A stretch of DNA of 64,000 nucleotides from Odontocerum albicorne. Taxonomy: Eukaryota > Arthropoda > Insecta > Trichoptera > Odontoceridae. Both the position numbers and the translations under genes were made by a program. Shown here piece after piece: positions 1-11,475 of the stretch. A model generated the notes under the pieces. It did not search any database. It saw only the letters and a list, made by a program, of their open reading frames with translations, and was not told the origin of the DNA. Location of the stretch: positions 25,460,728 through 25,524,727 of the forward strand of contig OX463845.1 in NCBI GenBank assembly GCA_949825065.1. Direction: 5' to 3'. The stretch's first letter is position 1. Each line of letters opens with the position of its first letter.

Positions 1-770
1 TTTTGTACATCTTTCAATATGTGACAGTATAACAATTGGCTTTTGTCGGAGTGTAGTGTTCTTATATAATCATAAATTTTAATAAGAATTCCCAAAACGG
101 TTCTTAAAGCTGTATACGCCATCCGCCAGATTGTATTGTTCACAACGAAAGTAATACATTTGTATTTTGAAAATGTTGATCACATACAAATGAGTTCCAA
201 TTTTATAATTTATTTATCCCTGAACCAATATAATAATTTATTTTAATTTATAATAAATTATTGTTGGTTGAGGAATATTAAATAACATTGTGGCATTTAG
301 TATCCTTGACTGCATATGTTGGCAAGATCCCATGTTAAGGCAGTCAAATTATCAATAATTGACAGTGATAAAGTGTCATGCATTGAATTCATTAAATCAT
401 ACATAAAATTTGTATTTGGTTATATCGTAGGCCGTAGGGTGACCCCTAAATTTTGTAACTCCACATTTTTAATGAAGTAACGTTATTCGAATACATTAAT
501 ATTATTTAGCTCACGAAATATTTCAACATGAAAATAATCCCGAATATTGATAAATGAATGTTTACAGTGCTAAAGAGGTTTCAATAAACGGTTTAAGTTA
601 CGTTTTTTTTATTCTTTTCATACAAGTAGAACAATTGTGTTAATTAAAATATTATTTGAAATCACCAAAGTCACAACTTTTGAGTATCAAAAACAACAAT
701 TATGATCAGTTATAATAATTTATGCTTAAAAGGTTTTAATTTTTTTAATGAAATGTCAAAAACTATCAAA
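1..770. other. AT-rich DNA, nothing recognised
   Basis: No open frame of note, RNA gene or repeat terminus could be recognised on either strand. The stretch ends where a SINE copy begins. Confidence 0.6.
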
Positions 771-958
771 GACGACTTCCGTGACCCAGTTAGTAGGATG
801 GCTGTCTTCTAGCCCGGCGATATTGGGTTCGATTCTCGTTGGAAATCATTTTTTTATGTGGAGTCCAGTCTGATTTTCACTAAAGGCCTCTTTAACATAT
901 TTGTAATTGGTTAAAAAAGACTGCCACATGACAATAAGCCTGCAACGCATACAATGAA
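771..958 (+). repeat. tRNA-derived SINE, near full length
   Basis: The head carries a Pol III A-box-like TGACCCAGTTAGTAGGA and a B-box GGTTCGATTCTC at about 829-840. The body then follows the pattern shared by other copies here: GTCCAGTCTGATTTTCACT, AAGGCCTCTTTAACA and a 'GACAATAAGCCTGC' segment. At least a dozen copies in both orientations occur in this window. I infer a mobilised, tRNA-headed SINE. Confidence 0.85.
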
Positions 959-1198
959 TTGACATGCTTTAAGAAGCGACTGAAAAAAATCATAATTTCT
1001 ATTCAGTAATATAACGTGTTTCATTCCTGATTTTTTTTCTTTCATCTACTCCACCCCTTCATTTTCCTTTGATTGATGATATTCACTTTATAAGAAAAGG
1101 AATGTTCGGGTGATTGTCCGTCTTTGTGGGGTTTGTGGGCGTATGCTCACGTATGCGTTCATGGAGTTCGTGGGGGTAGATTTTGCGACCATGTATGG

Positions 1199-1312
1199 TA
1201 ACTTGCTTCATTTACTTTTGTCTGGTTGGTTGGAAGAGATTGCCGCTTGGTAATACGCCCGACACATTGTATTTGCAATAATTGTGTTAAATAAATAAAA
1301 GTCAAATGCAAT
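1199..1312 (+). repeat. SINE 3' body, head replaced
   Basis: This segment has CTGGTTGGTTGGAAGAGATT and the following 'GCCGCTTGGTAATACGCCCG', the SINE 3' body, but is preceded by ACTTGCTTCATTTACTTTTG instead of the tRNA head. The same arrangement recurs at 54907-55015. The tail is TTAAATAAATAAAA. It is either a 5'-truncated SINE or a related element sharing the 3' end. Confidence 0.7.
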
Positions 1313-2962
1313 ACAATACGAAGAAACTGAAAGAATCCGATATTTTCGTCGTATGTGTTTTATATACAATACTAAGTGTAGATTTATGTACTGTTGCATT
1401 GATAAAATGTAATTGTGTGTTTTCGGATGTAAAATGAAAGTTAGTTAGGTTAAAACAAATATGTTATAAACATACCTGAAAAGTTTATAGTCTCGTGACA
1501 ATCTCTTTCAACTAATCAGAAATATATTATAAATTAAGTAAAAACATGAGTAGGATCTTTTTTAAAATAAAAAGTGGCACAAAAGGCGTCTTATCAACAA
1601 GAACATAAATGCAATTAAGAAAATGTGTTTAAATTAAAACATGTTTATTTTGTCATTACCAACTTCTGGTAAGAACCTCACAGTGTACACAAGAGATTTG
1701 ATTATTATTTCCTATTGTGCCTGCGTTGATATTTATAACAATATCTCATTAAGTTCATAATAGTGTCCATTGTCATAAGCAATTTTAACAAAATTTATTT
1801 AAAGCTCAGCATAATGACACAGTCCAAACAAAAATTTTGTAAATGTCGCGACATATAAATTTCACAGAATTTTTTGGCATTAAATTTTACCGTCCGGAAA
1901 AAACAATAGACTGAATCATTTCACAAAAGTGACATTTTTTCGTCGACTTATATGGGAACATACAAAGCCGGAATAATTCACCCGTGTGGTATGCTGATTA
2001 TCAAGAATTGACTCACTTTTATGAGCTATTCGGATGTGGATACAAATCTGAGAGAAATATGTGTAACCAGAGCAGCAACATGGATGATATTCTCACCATA
2101 TTATTTTATTTAAAATTTCATTATGCAGTGTACACCATGGCATGTTTATTATTGAAACTCTTCCGCTTAACTATTCAATCGTTTTACGAACTTTTGAGAA
2201 AACGGTGACGATTTACATTATTGTAGAGAAAAAATTACAATATCAAAAATATCAAAAATTATAAACATATTCTTTTTTAAATTAAAATTAATGATTATAA
2301 TTTAAATGCTATTAAACATGGCAAGTTTTCTTAAGAAATAACCAAATATTGTTAATTGTCATATTTCACTTCTAGAGCGCTTTCAAAATGTAAGGCAGCT
2401 TTAATAAAGTGCTTGGACAAAAACGACTTTAAATGTAAAATGTTCCAATGTAAAACCAGTCTCACGATACTCCTTTTTCGTATGAATGTTCCTTTCCTCA
2501 TCTTAAACATTGCATTTTCTTTTGATTTTAATTTTCCCTAATATTCTCATTTATGTGAAAGGTACAAAATGTTTAAAAGGGAAAACATTTTCACATAAAA
2601 GTGCCCGTACCCTTCCATGAGCGATTTACTTCTATCTAATTTAGGACCCGAATAATATTTAATGGTCATTTGTCGAGGGTCCTTCTACATTGAATCTCAT
2701 AACGACGTTATACGTTATCTTCAACGCTAAAAAATGTACATCATCTGCTGCTCCTTGCCGTCTGATATCTCTGAAGGGAGAAGATGGAAAACCTCATAAT
2801 GTGGGAAAAGAAGAGATTCATCTTGTGCAAAGAGAGATTTAGCCAAGAATGAGAACATTTTTTGCCAGTTGACACAGTTTTTGGGCACATAAAAGGATAC
2901 ACTTAATTTCGCGTGCCGTGATTGTGTAGATACTAACAGTATATATTTTTTGATAGAAAAAA
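1313..2962. other. AT-rich DNA, no supported gene
   Basis: Short frames (for example 1984-2208 and 2356-2541) lack coding character or any family resemblance. A small inverted repeat, AAAATGTTT/AAAACATTTT, lies near 2568-2597. Nothing else is visible. Confidence 0.5.
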
Positions 2963-3152
2963 ACTGTCATGCTCTAGTTGGTAAGAAGCTAGTACAATAT
3001 ATCAACCAGAGAACTGTAGGTTCGATTGTTGTTGGTGTTAATTTATTTAAAACATAGGTTATAGTCTGGCCTTTATGGTTGATTGGAAGATATTACAAAT
3101 GGTAATACACCCACCAGATTTATATTTAAACGATGAAAGTGCATATAGTACG
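2963..3152 (+). repeat. tRNA-derived SINE, diverged
   Basis: The head GCTCTAGTTGGTAAGAAG (A box) is followed by GTAGGTTCGATTG (B box), then the body motifs ATAGTCTGGCC, TGGTTGATTGGAAGAT and 'GGTAATACACCCACCAGATT'. The 3' end runs into GAAAGTGCATATAGTACGAGTA. Confidence 0.8.
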
Positions 3153-4534
3153 AGTATGTAACAAAAATGATAAATATTTTTTTATTATTTATTTTTATTC
3201 ATGGGATTTAAGACAGCATTTTTGTCGTTGCTAGTTTTATTTCGTGGGATCGTGTATCTCTAAGTGTGTAGCTTCAGGAAGCACTTGGAAATAACCCTTT
3301 TTAGGAGGTCGTATCAGAGTTTATGATGATATAACATATGAATACTACACACATACACTTAGCTCTACCTAAAGCCGAATGTGTCACTACTCGTATCACA
3401 TATCGGGAAATCTACAAAGGTTTCTTTATATTTCATCTTCCCTTGATAAGTTTTCATACCAAACACGGTTTTCTAAACATATACCCGTTCTTATCCTTGC
3501 ACTTAACTTGTTTTACTTTATATTGTATAATATGTTTAAAATCTTTTAATAATTGTGGGTTTGATTCCCGAGTTAGAGCGCTTATGAGGAGATTCCGCTC
3601 GTGTTATACATTAAATCGCTGTTTTATTATTATTGCTTAATTCTATATGTATGATACACTATAAGCAAAGTTTTATCTTGCTTAAAATTTGTAAAAGAAT
3701 ATTTAATCGAAGACAATACTTCAAATGACCTAAAGTTGTTTTCTTGTCTCATTCTAAGTAAAGAGTACATTAGAATTTTTGTCTGAAATTCATTACAGGA
3801 TTACCGGCGAAAACGTTATCGTAGATAGTGGTTCAAATTGTTTTTTAAACCCAACATTCAGATCTTACTTCAATTGAATTTAAAAAGAAACGATTGGTAT
3901 TGGCTTTTCATAAATAAAAAAATGTCTTTATTTTAGAAAATTTTACAGTTTACAAAAAAATCATTAGTTTTTTATCGACGGCAATATCAATATCATTATA
4001 AGATTTTTGCTTAGTGACTGAATTGTTATGGTTGAAATCTCACCGTACATTCTAAAGATAAATAAATTGTTAAACCAACCATTAAAAAACCATCACTGAG
4101 ATAATTGATATTTTGTCGAAAATGTTCAGCGACTCTCCGATCACGGTCTTGCGCTACACTTCAGCTGAGATTGTCTTTCGGCTTTTCCAGTTCACCGATA
4201 TTCATTTTTCACGTCATCTTTTACTGTCTATGCTGCATGACTATGAAACCAACGATTAGTTAATATAAGACTTACATAATCGTTGACGTGTTTAATAAAA
4301 AACATCACATTTCCCTTCAGTGACAAAGCGTTTTTTCCCGATTTTCTGTAATCTGTAATTTCACTTATTCGAGCCATCGAATACTTTGTTTAATTTGTAT
4401 TTGTTTATTTTTATTTATGTTGTTATCTTTGTATTCGTATTGTATGTTTTTTTTCTCAACATCAAAATCTTCGACATTTAACTCAAAACTAATAAAAAAC
4501 AATTGTATGCTTGGTTTAAAGACATTGCCACTTG
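3153..4534. other. AT-rich DNA with a possible SINE B-box relic
   Basis: A lone B-box-like GGGTTTGATTCCC lies at about 3557-3569 without a convincing head or tail. A degenerate SINE may also lie near 3800-3880. The 100-codon frame at 3338-3640 runs across this relic and shows no family features. Nothing else is recognised. Confidence 0.4.
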
Positions 4535-5045
4535 GAAATACGTACCATTACGCCATTTCCCTGTTGAGGAAGACAGCTATACACTTTCCTACCTCGATAC
4601 ACTTCATCTTCTACATTTATACACCTTGTCATACAACTCCCATGATTTCTATAATTTCTACCTTTCCTTGTTGCAAAATACCATTCACTTGATTCAGCCA
4701 TACATTCCTTAATATTTCTCTACTACGCCTTCCACTCATTTTGCACTATACATTTGTTATCTTAGTATCATAAACACGTCAGTCTTAACGTATTGTCATA
4801 AATGAATACTCCATATATTCTTCTGAGTGGACGCATTCTACAGTATTATCATCCCATATATTTTTCTCAGTGGGCGCATTCTACAGTATTACCCCATGTA
4901 TTATTCTCAGTGAACGCATTCTACGGTATTTGTTCGGTTCTTTTCAATATTTTTCCACATCCTTGTTTCACTTCTATACACCAACGCTGGTACTGAAATA
5001 CTGCTGTGGACTATATCTTAGCAGATTTCAATACAGTCAAGTTCG
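4535..5045 (-). mobile_element. LINE 3' end (family A), decayed
   Basis: Read on the minus strand, this encodes scattered pieces of the C-terminal region of a non-LTR retrotransposon reverse transcriptase. A segment resembling 'SCMTRCINVED' followed by 'YSCLPQQGNGVMV' can be seen at about 4516-4640. The same DNA pattern (complement of CATACCATCACGCC, then CCTCTACATCTATACAC, then TTGGTCCAATCATAC) recurs at least seven more times in the window. Stops and frameshifts make it non-functional. Family placement is by resemblance only. Confidence 0.75.
4810..4932. repeat. three tandem copies of a ~40-bp unit inside LINE
   Basis: The core CGCATTCTACAGTATTA (third copy CGCATTCTACGGTATT), preceded by CTCAGTGG/CTCAGTGA, appears three times with spacing of about 40 bp. 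A single copy of the unit occurs in the related LINE near 55840-55865, so the triplication is local to this copy. Confidence 0.85.
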
Positions 5046-5780
5046 AGTATATATGTTTTGATTTGATCTATCTCATAACATTCCGCCATATGAGAATATA
5101 CCATCCGAAAAGCAAAATTCATACACTTGCTTCAACTTTTCATTGTTGACCCATATATTACATTAATTTGGAAATAAACTCTTCATATATAAAACTGTTC
5201 AATAAAATACCCGTATCAAACATAAGTATTGAATTTGTAAGAAAATAATATTTATTTAAATTATAAAATAAGTATTTTTATTTCATAAACGTCGTAAAAT
5301 TCCAAATATTCATAAGAAAAACTACTTACCGTGTTAGCGCTTCCAGAACACATTTTGTTTTTTTAATGATCGTATTTAACTTAGCTCACTGACTGAAAAC
5401 ACCCAAATTCGGCTAAATGTTAATAAAAAATGTGAGTTAATTATTATAAAAAGCTCTCTATTCATATTTTGTAGCTTTTGAAAACATTTTTTACATGTAT
5501 TGTAAAGTCTGATAGCATTGCATGAGAATTTTTGACAGCCTAATGATAGTTAAAATATTCAGTGCAACTTGAAAATAATGCATTTTGAAAAATTTAAATA
5601 TTACGGAAACATAATTTATTTTCTTTAGAAATATCTATAACTGGATATAACATATGAGAAGTCTTTAAATCATTTCTGAACTTTTCATGCTTTGACAATT
5701 TTGACATTCGAATACCCTTAGTGAAACAAAATCTTCCGAGTACTTTTAATCAGTAACATACGTGTTTATGCACATGTTTG
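5046..5780. other. AT-rich DNA, nothing recognised
   Basis: No gene, RNA or repeat terminus was identified. Confidence 0.5.
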
Positions 5781-5970
5781 TATTGTATAACATTTTCTTT
5801 GTATACAGTACAACCTGACGGGTTTATTGCTGTGTGAAAATGTCTTCCAGCCAACAGAAATATGGTAAAACAGAGTGAAAACCAGACTGAATAATTTTTT
5901 TTAAAAACTGTATTTTTTCCCGCAACCCCGGAGTGAAAAACAAGCATCTTACCAACTAGATAATTTATGT
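5781..5970 (-). repeat. tRNA-derived SINE, full length, minus
   Basis: In minus orientation the head lies at the right, with A-box complement CTTACCAACTAGATAA, and the 3' end at the left. Body motifs GAAAACCAGACTGAA and the complement of the 'GGCAATAAACCCG' block are present. The 3' end is the TATTGTATAAC/GTATACAGTACAACCTGACG block shared with 41741-41950. Confidence 0.85.
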
Positions 5971-7288
5971 ATATTTGTAAATTCAAACTTTCTATTCAAA
6001 TAACTTTGTCAATATTGATCATTATGTTCTTCATCTATCAAAATAAAAATTATTCAACAGACAAAGGAAACTCAAAGTTTATTGAACTGAATGAATATTT
6101 CAATTCACTGCATTAATAATATAATTTTTTTTTAAATAATTTGTTTTTGAAATTACGTCGAATATTGAGAAAATTTAAGGGCGGATAATTTTCTTTGTTT
6201 TCTATAAATTCCATGAGATGGAGGAAAGGGGTGTATTAGAAAAGTAAACATAATCAATGAAAAATGTCCTCTCAGGGATGTAGCCTAAAATATTCCATTA
6301 TTTCAACTCAGCTTATAACTCTAGATTTGGCGAAATTTTGGTTGAATTTTCCGTGGTGCGCTCTGGGAGCATCTGTTCAGCCCCCTCGTCTCCCAGCAAA
6401 CCCCTCATTTGCCACCCCATGCTGAGTTATTGCCCTCAACTACCCCTCTTCCTCCTTCCCATCAACCCTTAGAGTAGAAACGGGGGCGAATCTCACCCCC
6501 AAAGCATGGTGATCCATCATCCGCCCTTCGTATAAAGTCCAGTCTCGATACATTTTATTGCAACTGACTAGGAAAGTAATTCTTTAGACCGGAGTAAAAG
6601 AATCCAAATCAGAATCTTTGAAAAAAATAATCTTTAGTTGTTTGAAATTATCTCTTTTGTTATCAACACGATTGTCTTGCTAATTTTCGAGTGTTTTCAA
6701 TATTTGAGAGAGGATACAAAATCAAAGTTTTCCAACTTTTATTATTGTTGGTACTAAAGTTTTTTGAAGCAACAAACGGCCCGTCTGAAACTTTTCCAGT
6801 TGATTATAATTTATCACATCTTATTGCTAACATTAGCCGATGAATAATATTAATTTGATTATTATTCAATGATTTCTATTTTGAAAAAAAGCTCTGAGGA
6901 TTTCAGTTATACTGGTAGTAGCAGCTGTTTTTTTAATAGTTCTGATCAACTTATGTAATTATTTGGTCAAAATAATTTAAACAGTTGTTCAATCTTCAGA
7001 CACAATTTTATTAATTTATAAACAATGGGCTCTTGAGATCATATACAAGTACGGAATAGCGCAATACCTGTCATTTTTTACTTACTTACTAAAAAGAAAA
7101 AGAAAAACACGCGAACATTTTTTTCATAAAAACTTATTTGATTACCCAATGAAATATTTATTAAAATAACATAATATATAGGTATGAATTTATATATAAG
7201 ACAATCCTCAAAACTTTTTGAAGTCACGTAACACTCAAAATAGTCTATTAAAAATATGTTTGGTACGTAACAAATATTCGTACATATA
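5971..7288. other. Intergenic DNA with a GC-rich island at ~6340-6540
   Basis: Most of the stretch is AT-rich and featureless. Between about 6340 and 6540 the sequence becomes C-rich on the plus strand (runs such as CAGCCCCCTCGTCTCCCAG), unlike its surroundings. It has no long open frame. It may be a repeat or an old exon; I cannot tell which. Confidence 0.4.
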
Positions 7289-8218
7289 TAGGGTGTATTT
7301 TTAGGTGTGATCGGATTTGTTTTTGAAATAAAACACATATAAATTAATTAAATGTATTTGAATTCAATTAAAAGGTTGTTTAAGGGCAATTATTGTTTGA
7401 AGATAATTTCATTAATATGTTGACCGTGGCTGGCTCTTGTGTACCTTAACCGATTAGTTCAATTTTGGACCCGTTTTTCAAGCGTTTGGGGCTGTATATC
7501 GCCAATAACTCGTCTTATGTTGTCTTCTAATGCCTTAATCGAGTCCGGTTTATTAGCATAGACTAGTGACTTGAAAATAATCTAAGGGCGTTAAATCGCA
7601 GGATCTTGGTGGCCAATTAACAGGCCCATTTTGCGAAATTATGTTATCACCAAAAGTTGCTTTCAGTAAATAGATTGTAACGGTTGCTGTGTGGGATGTA
7701 GCGCCGTCCTGCTGAACCCATATTTCCTCCACATCCATGTCATTTAATTGGGGAATGAAAAAGTCAGTAATCATGGCTCTATAGCGATTGTCATTGACTG
7801 TAATATTCTGGTCGGCTTTATTTTTAAAGAAATAAGGACCAATGATTCCATCAGCCCATAAAGCACACCAAACAGCACATTTTTGTGGATGTAATGGCTG
7901 TTCGATAACCTCACGTGGATTCTCCTCGCTCCAAATGCGGCAATTTTGTTTATTAACATATCCGTTGATCTAAAACTGTGCCTCATCACTGGACAAAATT
8001 TTCCGGTAAAACAGCTCCTTGAGTTTGGAAAGTTGGACGCTGATTTTCGAAGTATGCCACAATAATATCGTAGCGTTGTTGCGGTGTAACATATATCTAT
8101 TCATGATGAATTGTCAAACGTTACTGAGTAAAAATGGCAATGACAGCTTGACAACTGGCGTCCCTACCGAGATATACAGGAATCTTAAATCCTTTCCCCC
8201 TTAAAAAAACACCCGTTA
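7289..8218 (-). mobile_element. D41D-type mariner-superfamily element, internally deleted
   Basis: The element has imperfect terminal repeats: GGGTGTATTTTTAGG at 7291 and, on the minus strand, ACGGGTGTTTTTTTAAGGGG ending at about 8216, each next to TA. It encloses a decayed transposase. At about 930 bp it is shorter than the usual 1.2-1.3 kb, and the missing part is the linker between the N-terminal helix region and the first catalytic residue. A D34D mariner begins 11 bp beyond its right end. Confidence 0.8.
7395..8085 (-). pseudogene. D41D-type transposase remnant
   Basis: This is a cut-and-paste transposase of the IS630/Tc1/mariner superfamily, which would act in the nucleus on the element's own termini. 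Reading the minus strand, a segment QRYDIIVAYFENQRPTFQTQ (about 8019-8082) matches the N-terminal region. The frame then jumps, with roughly 100 residues missing, to 'SSDEAQF', the first catalytic aspartate. WVQQDGATSHTA follows with the second aspartate, and RSCDLTPLDYF with the third. I count 41 residues between the second and third. After DYF a frameshift interrupts the C-terminal part, which is still recognisable as 'SLVYANKPDSIKALEDN' and 'SHGQHINEIIF'. With a lost DNA-binding region and several frame breaks it cannot make active enzyme. Assignment to the D41D class rests on residue spacing; a subfamily name would need a database comparison. Confidence 0.85.
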
Positions 8219-8229
8219 TAATATATATA

Positions 8230-9533
8230 CTGTTAGTCAAAAAGTTTTGAAAGCGGAAATGAAAATACATTTTTTTTGGGGGAAATCACTTTTATTGCTC
8301 AGTATAGTCTCCCATAAAATCAATACACTTGGTCCAACGATCTTCCAACTTTGTTGTCCCATCACGGAAGTGACTTTCTGGAAGGCCTGCAAAATACTCC
8401 TCTACGACGGCTATAACCTCTTCGTTTGATGAAAAATGCTTTCCACGAAGGCATTTTTTGAGGTGTGAGAACAGGTTTTTGAGGTGTGAGCCAGAAGTCA
8501 GAGGGAGCTAAATCTGGCGAATAGGGTGGATGCTGCAACAATTCGTACCCCAATTTACTGATTTTCGCGATGGTTTTTTGAGCTGTGTGAGGAGGTGCAT
8601 TGTCTTGATGAAAAATTATTTTTTTCTTCTGCAAACCGGGTCTTTTTTCACAAGTTATTTCATCCAACTGGTCCAAAAGGTCACAATAATAATCAGAGTT
8701 GATTGTCTTACCAGTTTGGAGATAATCTATCAATAAAATTCCTTTTGCATCCCAAAAAACTGACGCTAACACCTTCTTGGCCGATTTCTGGACACGAACT
8801 CGCTTCGGAGCCAAAGTGCCTGGTTCACACCACTCCTTAGCCTCTTGTTTTGATTCAGGATCATGGTGGTAGACCCAAGTCTCATCCAAAGTGATGAATC
8901 GACGCAGAAAATCCTTTTTATCCTTTCGAAATTGCTCCAAATGTTGCTCAGAAAGTCGCATTCGAACGTGTTTTTGTTGCATTGTTAGCGAATGCCGCAC
9001 CCATTGTGCACACAGTTTTTTGAAACCCAAAACTTCAGCCAAAATATACCATGTTGTTCCATGTGAGATGCCTATGGTGTCAGCTATCACATCCACAGTC
9101 GATCGATGATCTTCCAAAACCATATCCTGTATTTTCGCTATGATTTCTGGTGTTGATGCACTTTTTGGACGTCCTGAGCGTGGATCGTCTTCAACGCTTG
9201 TACGGCCACGCTTAAACTCCAAAACCCATCGGTGAATGGTTGGAAATGAAGGAAAAGACTCCTTTAATACTTTCACCATCTTTGCATGGATCTCAGTAGC
9301 CGATAAACCTTCCAAAACAAAGAATTTAATCACTGCACGATATTCGGATTTTTCCATTATTAAAAAATACACTGACACGTCAACTTCAAATGGCTTGTAA
9401 ACAAAGAATGAATTGACAGATCGAAATGAAATTTTGAGTACGTTCTTATGAAAGATGAAATATTAAAATGGCGTAGAAATTTTGGGTTTTCTACTGCTCC
9501 ATAGATGTCACTTTCAAAACTTTTTGACTAACC
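8230..9533 (-). mobile_element. D34D mariner transposon, nearly complete
   Basis: The element is 1304 bp. The left end reads CTGTTAGTCAAAAAGTTTTG and the right end, on the minus strand, GGTTAGTCAAAAAGTTTTG. TA dinucleotides lie at 8228-8229 and 9534-9535, as expected of the mariner target duplication. It carries one transposase gene on the minus strand. Length and organisation are those of a complete mariner; the only large lesion seen is in the gene. Confidence 0.95.
8292..9357 (-). pseudogene. mariner D34D transposase, frameshifted near the C terminus
   Basis: The transposase excises and reinserts the element at TA sites. I take the start as MEKSEYRAV (plus position 9357) rather than the Met seven codons upstream, because the family normally begins just before this helix. 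From the upstream Met, residues about 10-60 form the first helix-turn-helix, GRPKS at 69-73 is the linker, 90-120 the second helix-turn-helix, and WVRHSL at 126-131 replaces the usual WVPHEL. Catalytic residues are D165 (TLDETWV), D259 (HQDNAPPH) and D294 (YSPDLAPSD), with 34 residues between the last two. Directly after the third aspartate a 16-bp insertion (about 8473-8488), partly a repeat of adjacent sequence, shifts the frame. The family-like C-terminal end (EYFAGLPESHF, WTKCIDFMGDY) continues in another frame to the stop at 8292-8294. No other break was seen, so loss of function looks recent. Confidence 0.93.
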
Positions 9534-10679
9534 TATTAAAAACAAATAGACAACTTCTTTATATTTTATTTTATTTACATACATTTTCACCGGTAAATAA
9601 TATGTTTATTAGTAAATAATTTTTTTTCAAAAACCCTTTTCAATCAAAATAATTTAAGTTACTGAGTTAAAAAGTGATGAAACATGATATAGTCTTAAAA
9701 ATCAAATAAAACGAAAATGTAATATTGTAATATATGTTACGTACCTACATAATTCTAGAGAAATGAGGGAAATCAATAGAAGTTTGGAAAAAAATACGCT
9801 GTATATGGTATTCAAATGTGTTTTTCAATCTTTTGTTAGTTTTTCCAACATTGAATCTAATATAATCATATTATCAATGAATCTAAGACAATCGTAAATG
9901 GGGTAAATCGGATAAGGAATCAAACAAATCGAAGGGGCTGCATGAGTTTATGTGCGGACATTCAGGATGCGAAGAAAGTATGTAGTAATAGTAAAGTGTG
10001 ACATTCTGTTCTGCCTGCCTACCACGATAGAAAAATGTTGTGATAGTTTGTGTGTCCGTAATTATCTTTATTAAATTCCAATAAATTGTTCTTAGAATTT
10101 TTTTTATAAAAATCAAAGTTTGAAAATCCTTGCTCGCTATATAAGTGTGTTGAATTATTCGGCAAAGCACTATGTAGTTTTATTTCTTTAGTGGTAAATT
10201 AAGGAAAATAATGTTTGCTTTCCTTTTCCAAATGAAATTCAAGGAATTTATTTTGATTTTCGCTGTCATTTGAACATTATTTGATATTAACTGACTACCT
10301 TAGCAGTTTGATTGAAACGTAGTAAATAAATGTCAACGGAAAAAACACTAAATTGCACAGTATGATTTTCACCTTTTATTTTTACCTATAAATGGTTATC
10401 GGTTACTGTTTTTCTTTCTTCATTAAGTTTTATTTATTTTGCAACGAATCTACAAATTTTAAGCGAAGTTATAAATTATTTGTACATTTAAATAGACGTG
10501 TTTTCAACAAATACATGTGTCTTATTAAAATGTGCACATGTTTGACAAATATGATCGAATGGTTTTCATCATTCTATTGAGTTAATCATGACTGAGCATC
10601 GTGACTCTTGATGATTTTATTAAATTTATTTGTATAATCATTCTCTCATTTTATATAATCAGGCAACATTTCATCATAT
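9534..10679. other. AT-rich DNA, nothing recognised
   Basis: No gene or repeat could be supported. The frame at 9883-10170 has no recognisable features. Confidence 0.45.
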
Positions 10680-11475
10680 TGTAAATTTCGTTTGACCATT
10701 TGGAAGGAATATATTTTACCTTGTTGTTCCCTAGATTCTGAAGATTTTGATCACTATTAATGTGAACCATCCATCTCTTGTCCGATGTAGCCTCTTGAAA
10801 TGAACACCCTGTTGTTTTCTCATCAGGTCACTACAATGGATGGATGCTCGACCACTGCTCTTTTTACCATTCACACTTCTTACCAGAATTGACCTTTCAA
10901 GACTGTCGTCTACCGATCGCGCTGTTTCCAAATTATCGAACGATTATTCTTGCATACATCACAGAGAGATGCGGCTCAACTCCGAGGACTTCAATAATTG
11001 ATCGATTGGGTTTTCTATCAGTCCATGTAATCTCCAACATTGCATCTCAGTCATTAATCGTTTGTATTTGTCTGTTTGCCTTGAGTGAAAAGAAGGGTTT
11101 TGATAAAAAAGAGCAATCGGGTTTTGGTTTTCTCATGATTTCTCGATCCCTTCATATCACCTTCAGGCCACTCATCGCTCCCTTAGTTATCGGGATTATG
11201 CACATTATCAGTAATCCCTGTCAGTGATCAAGGATACTAAGTTAAAGGTCAGCACCAAAATAATTTACATGTATAAGTCCTGTAGCTCATTAGATTTTGC
11301 TCCTTTGTTAGAAAAATCAATGAACAACAGTTTTATTTTGACCCTATTAATGCATGAGCCACATTTTATTCACTGATTCTATACTGTAGTATACTTCTTC
11401 AACTTCTTTGTTACTGGATGCCACAATAATGGTGTCACCAGAAAACCGTAAGTTCCTGATTTTTATTATTCCTAT
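10680..11475 (-). mobile_element. LINE reverse transcriptase remnant (family B)
   Basis: On the minus strand, near 11400-11470, a stretch reads LRFSGDTIIVASSNKEVEEV. It resembles the reverse-transcriptase active-site block (F-A-D-D-I-V-I-A), with the first aspartate apparently replaced by glycine. Toward the 3' side, about 10740-10880, RSVNGKKSSGRASIHCSDL and then FKRLHRTRDGWFTLI resemble the C-terminal 'GKRGRGR...AQDR..WR' region common in LINE ORF2. Many stops and frameshifts separate these pieces. A related fragment lies at 48785-49300. Confidence 0.75.

Noticed and set aside
3338..3640. 100-codon plus-strand frame
   Set aside because: Low complexity, no family features, and it runs into a SINE B-box-like relic.
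7771..7989. 72-codon minus-strand frame as a host gene
   Set aside because: It is an out-of-frame reading of the D41D-type transposase remnant.
8530..9109. Plus-strand frames of 68-72 codons
   Set aside because: Antisense shadows of the mariner transposase.
10844..11227. 127-codon plus-strand frame
   Set aside because: Antisense to a LINE remnant whose minus-strand motifs explain the sequence.
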